Source: Imbricaverruca yamaguchii | Taxonomy: Eukaryota > Arthropoda > Thecostraca > Neoverrucidae | Assembly: GCA_034440575.1 (NCBI GenBank) | Contig: JAOTOL010001508.1 | Location: 886,001 to 950,000, forward strand | DNA length: 64,000 nt | Direction of reading: 5' to 3' | Shown: positions 61,130-64,000 of the stretch, piece by piece | How the letters are laid out: each line of letters begins with the position of its first letter | How positions within the stretch are numbered: position 1 is the stretch's first letter | The notes under the pieces: generated by a model | Seen by the model: only the letters and a program-made list of their open reading frames with translations | Told to the model about the DNA's origin: nothing | Databases searched by the model: none | Translations under genes and position numbers: made by a program

Positions 61130-64000
61130 TGTGCGGCGCAAACTCACAAACGGACACCCCGAATATAAAATCAGGACTCGTGTCACCGGTGCTAAGAAAA
61201 ATGTACTCATTGGAATTTGGAATCAAACACCTGATTTCGGGATACTCCTCATTATATCTGGTATTGAGACTAACCCCGTCCCTCCTTACGTCGACCGTGC
61301 ACGAATAAAAATGAGCCACGTAAACATAAACAGCATCACGGCCCCTGGAAGACTCGATGAGGTCGCACAATTTACAGATCAAAATAGTGTAGGTATATTA
61401 TTGTTAACTGAGACAAAACTTAGCAACCAGGTCCACCCAAGTCTTTACAGATAAGACAAATTCCACGATCCACTGACGAGGCACAGGACTCGCCAAGGAG
61501 GTGGGGTTGCAATTTATGTAAGCACTGCATTCTCAGTAAAAAGACTGAACCACATTGAGCTTGATGATGTGGAATGGATATGGTGTCTGGTGAAAATTAA
61601 AGATGTATCAATCATAATATGCCGCACATATCCCCCACCGAACCTGTCATCAGGCAAATATAAGTCATTTATTGACAAATTTAATGATGGCATGTCCTTA
61701 GCCCTGATGTTGAACCAGTCAATAATCCTTGTCATGGGCGATTTTAATTCGAGCAATATTTTCTTGAACCAGTCGTACGCCAAGGGAAGAGTTACCCCAT
61801 TTGACCTAGATCTTCTGGAAACAATTAACACGTTGCAACTATTCCAACTTATAGACGAACCGACAAGAGTCGCGAACGAAGTACATAATCTTAGGGACTT
61901 GATCATTACTTCAAACAAAGAAATTGTTTCTGAAAGTGGTATCTTGCCTTCTTTCTCAAATATTCATCATTACCCTATATTTTTAACCTTAAGCGCCACC
62001 AAGTCGACTAAGGATACATATTGCAAGAAAATATGGGACTCTGACCAGCTAAACAGCGGACAAATAATTATATTCCTTCAAAATGTAGATTGGAAAGATA
62101 TTTTAGGCAAAGACGTTGATGAAACCACGATGTTTTCTGATGTTATTATTAAAGCCGCAGAAGAAGCTATGCCCATAAAAATAATCAAAACAAACCGGGG
62201 CAAGCATACCACGGGTAAATTCTGAGCTTAAAAATATATCAGAAGACGAGACCGATTGTTTAGAATTTCCAAAAGGATGCAAACATGGCTTATTTGGAAT
62301 AATTTGAAAGATCAGCGCAACAGAGTCACCGAACTTAACAAATCAATAAAAAATAATTACATTAAGAGCCTGAAGTTCTGAAGTTCTGAAACTAAAAGAA
62401 TGCAAACATAGTCCTCGAAAACACCATCAAATTTTAGATGTGATAATTGGTAGCACGATGTCCCAAAGCATACCACCCCTAGATGGTCCAAATGGCGCAA
62501 TTATTGATAATGCAGAGAAGGCAACACTCTTGAACGCCCATTTTGCGAAACAATCCTAATCGCCTAAGAACTTGCAACTATCTTCTATGGACGCACAAAA
62601 TAATCATAGCATTCAAAGTTTGGCAGAAATGCAAGTGACTGAAAATGAAGTTCTTCAGCAACCTAACCATCTAAATCCGAATAATTCGACAGGACCTGAT
62701 GAAATACCTCCCAGGCTGCTTAAACTTTTATTTTTATTTTATAAATTTGATCCGAGTTGTTGCTGGGGTGGCTTGAGGAGCCAGGGTTATATTGCTAAGT
62801 AGAGCTTGTTGCGTGAACCCTGGCCCCACCACCCGATCCATGAGCTCCAGTTCAACGGCTGAATTTAGACCGAAAGTTTAACGTGCCGCCAATGCACCGA
62901 CACGGCCGCTCGGTAGCTCGCCCCCGGCCTTATCGGGCCAGCTGCCAACTGACACTCCCGGCCGGGGGCTAAATGCGAGCGCGCGAAGCGACTCGAACCC
63001 TGTGTTGCCAATACAGGGGAGACCGGTGCAGGCCAGCGCTCTAACCAACTGAGCTACCAGGGCGGCAAAACTAATTGCTATTCTTATTTACGAACCCCTT
63101 ACTAAATTATTCAACAAATCGTTATCACTTGGAGTTTTCCCCAAGGAATGGAAACAAGCAAATGTGTCGCCCATATTCAAAAAGAAAGGGTCATGCTCTG
63201 ATCCCACAAATTATAGGCCAATTAGCCTCTTATCGTGTTTGTCCAAAATCCTAGAAAAGTTAGTTTTTAAACGAATCTATTCGCACATAACGGATAACAA
63301 TATACTCTCTGAAAGGCAGTGGTTACCGTCCATATCATGGGACCAAACTACAGTTGCTCTACTTGACACATACGCTATATTCATCCTTAAATCGAAATCT
63401 GGACTTTACAGGTATATATTTGGACATACAAAAATATTTTGATACTATATGGTATGCAGGGCTTATTTTTAAGTGCAAAAACCATTGTGGGATTGACGGC
63501 ACTGCATTAATTTGGCTGCAATCATACTTATATAATAGGGAACAGCGTGTAAGGGTTGGAAAGAGCCTTTCACCACCAACTGCCATAAATGCGGGTTGCC
63601 CACAGGGTTCTGTCTTGGAGCCCTTTTGGAATCAATATATTTAAATGACTTGGCAGACATGATTACAAATGAAATCCTTTTTTTTCGCTGATGACACGTC
63701 GCTTTACGCTTCACACATACAAGGCTCACTAGAAGCACAACAATCGATTCAAAAAGATCTCGATATTATACACGAATTTGGAACAGCATGGGGCATACAA
63801 TTTAATGCGGCAAAAACGATCCAACAAACATTCACATGTAAGAGTATCAGTAAACCGCTAAATCTCAGAATGGGAGGCCAGCCAATACCAATCTTAGGAA
63901 ATCATAAAAACCTCGGCCTTACATTTTCTTCCGACTTGCGCTTCCATAGTCACATAAGCGATATTATCATAAAGGTCGATTGTGCACTAAGCCCCCCTTT
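61130..64000 (+). pseudogene. LINE ORF2: APE endonuclease and reverse transcriptase, broken and cut by the window edge
   Basis: Plus-strand fragments in order: a degraded 2A-like LIISGIETNPVP (61247-61282), then endonuclease with MSHVNINSIT, LLLTETKLSNQ, QGGGVAIYVST, VMGDFNSSNIF and FSNIHHYPIF (61310-61985). RT follows with STGPDEIPPRLLK (62690-62724), a SINE insertion, LTKLFNKSLSLGVFPKEWKQ, NYRPISLLSCLSKILEKLVF, CPQGSV and FADDTSLYAS (63095-63715), and GIQFNAAKT near 63790. Stops near 61453, 62223 and 62558 and several frameshifts disable it. The Jockey/CR1-group order EN-RT without RNase H fits. The element continues past 64000. Confidence 0.87.
62727..63067 (-). mobile_element. tRNA(Ala)-like SINE inserted in the LINE RT, with TSD
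   Basis: AAACT at 62722-62726 and 63068-63072 flanks the insert. Joining the LINE at that point gives PRLLK-LIAILIYEPLTKLF without a frame break. On the minus strand the SINE begins GCCCTGGTAGCTCAGTTGG (box A), has CTGGCCTGCACCGG where an Ala anticodon TGC would lie, then AGGGTTCGAGTCGC (box B) and a GC-rich body, and ends in an A-rich tail (62727-62750 as T-rich plus strand). It is a retroposed copy and not a tRNA gene. Confidence 0.85.

Noticed and set aside
62980..63066. Functional tRNA(Ala) gene on the minus strand
   Set aside because: It lacks a paired 3' acceptor end and is part of a 341-bp insert with target duplications inside a LINE ORF.

Overview
The window is eukaryotic, animal nuclear DNA. 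It has GT-AG introns, non-LTR, Penelope-like and cut-and-paste transposons, tRNA-derived SINEs and very long dinucleotide arrays, and no bacterial-style operons. The mix (ISL2EU-like transposon, CR1-like LINEs, Penelope-like element, TTAA-type MITEs, abundant CA/TA/GA microsatellites) suggests an invertebrate, perhaps an arthropod such as a crustacean. That placement is an inference and is not secure.

One host gene can be reconstructed. Six minus-strand exons between 55412 and 29092 encode the C-terminal half of an SLC6 (sodium:neurotransmitter symporter family) transporter, from just after TM7 through TM12 to the stop codon. Every splice junction is GT-AG and every phase agrees. The 5' exons lie beyond the window or were not recognised. 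The introns hold most of the mobile DNA: the 18.8-kb intron at 34099-52946 contains two CR1 copies, a TTAA-MITE inside one of them, a transposase relic and two more MITE copies. The gene is also unusually rich in tandem repeats: in extracellular loop 4, in the acidic C-tail, across a splice donor, and directly beyond the stop codon.

Left part (1-10 kb): a 7.8-kb ISL2EU-like transposon (720-8493) with matching terminal inverted repeats. It has two convergent genes, a SWIM + YqaJ nuclease on the plus strand and a THAP + DDE_Tnp_4 transposase on the minus strand, and a 63-bp minisatellite between their 3' ends. Both genes are broken, so this copy is dead. 10.5-15.2 kb holds nothing I recognise. 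15.6-19 kb holds palindromes, a 60-bp tandem repeat and MITE/repeat copies. 19.1-20.9 kb is a decayed transposase-like gene with a DTTASNTG motif. A second, divergent member with GADGTAVNTG lies at 41.1-43.6 kb.

21.5-25.6 kb is a cryptic block of extremely diverged tandem repeats in which only a GGNCC-like core recurs every 20 or 21 bp. It is interrupted by a LINE 3' fragment and a GTATAC cluster. 27.9-29.1 kb is a GC-rich 32-bp minisatellite directly abutting the SLC6 stop codon.

Right part (53-64 kb): a 580-bp self-complementary CA-TA-TG array in an SLC6 intron, a complete TTAA-MITE, a Penelope-like element with a GIY-YIG domain, a GA array, and a plus-strand two-ORF LINE that runs off the window edge and carries an inserted SINE flanked by target-site duplications.
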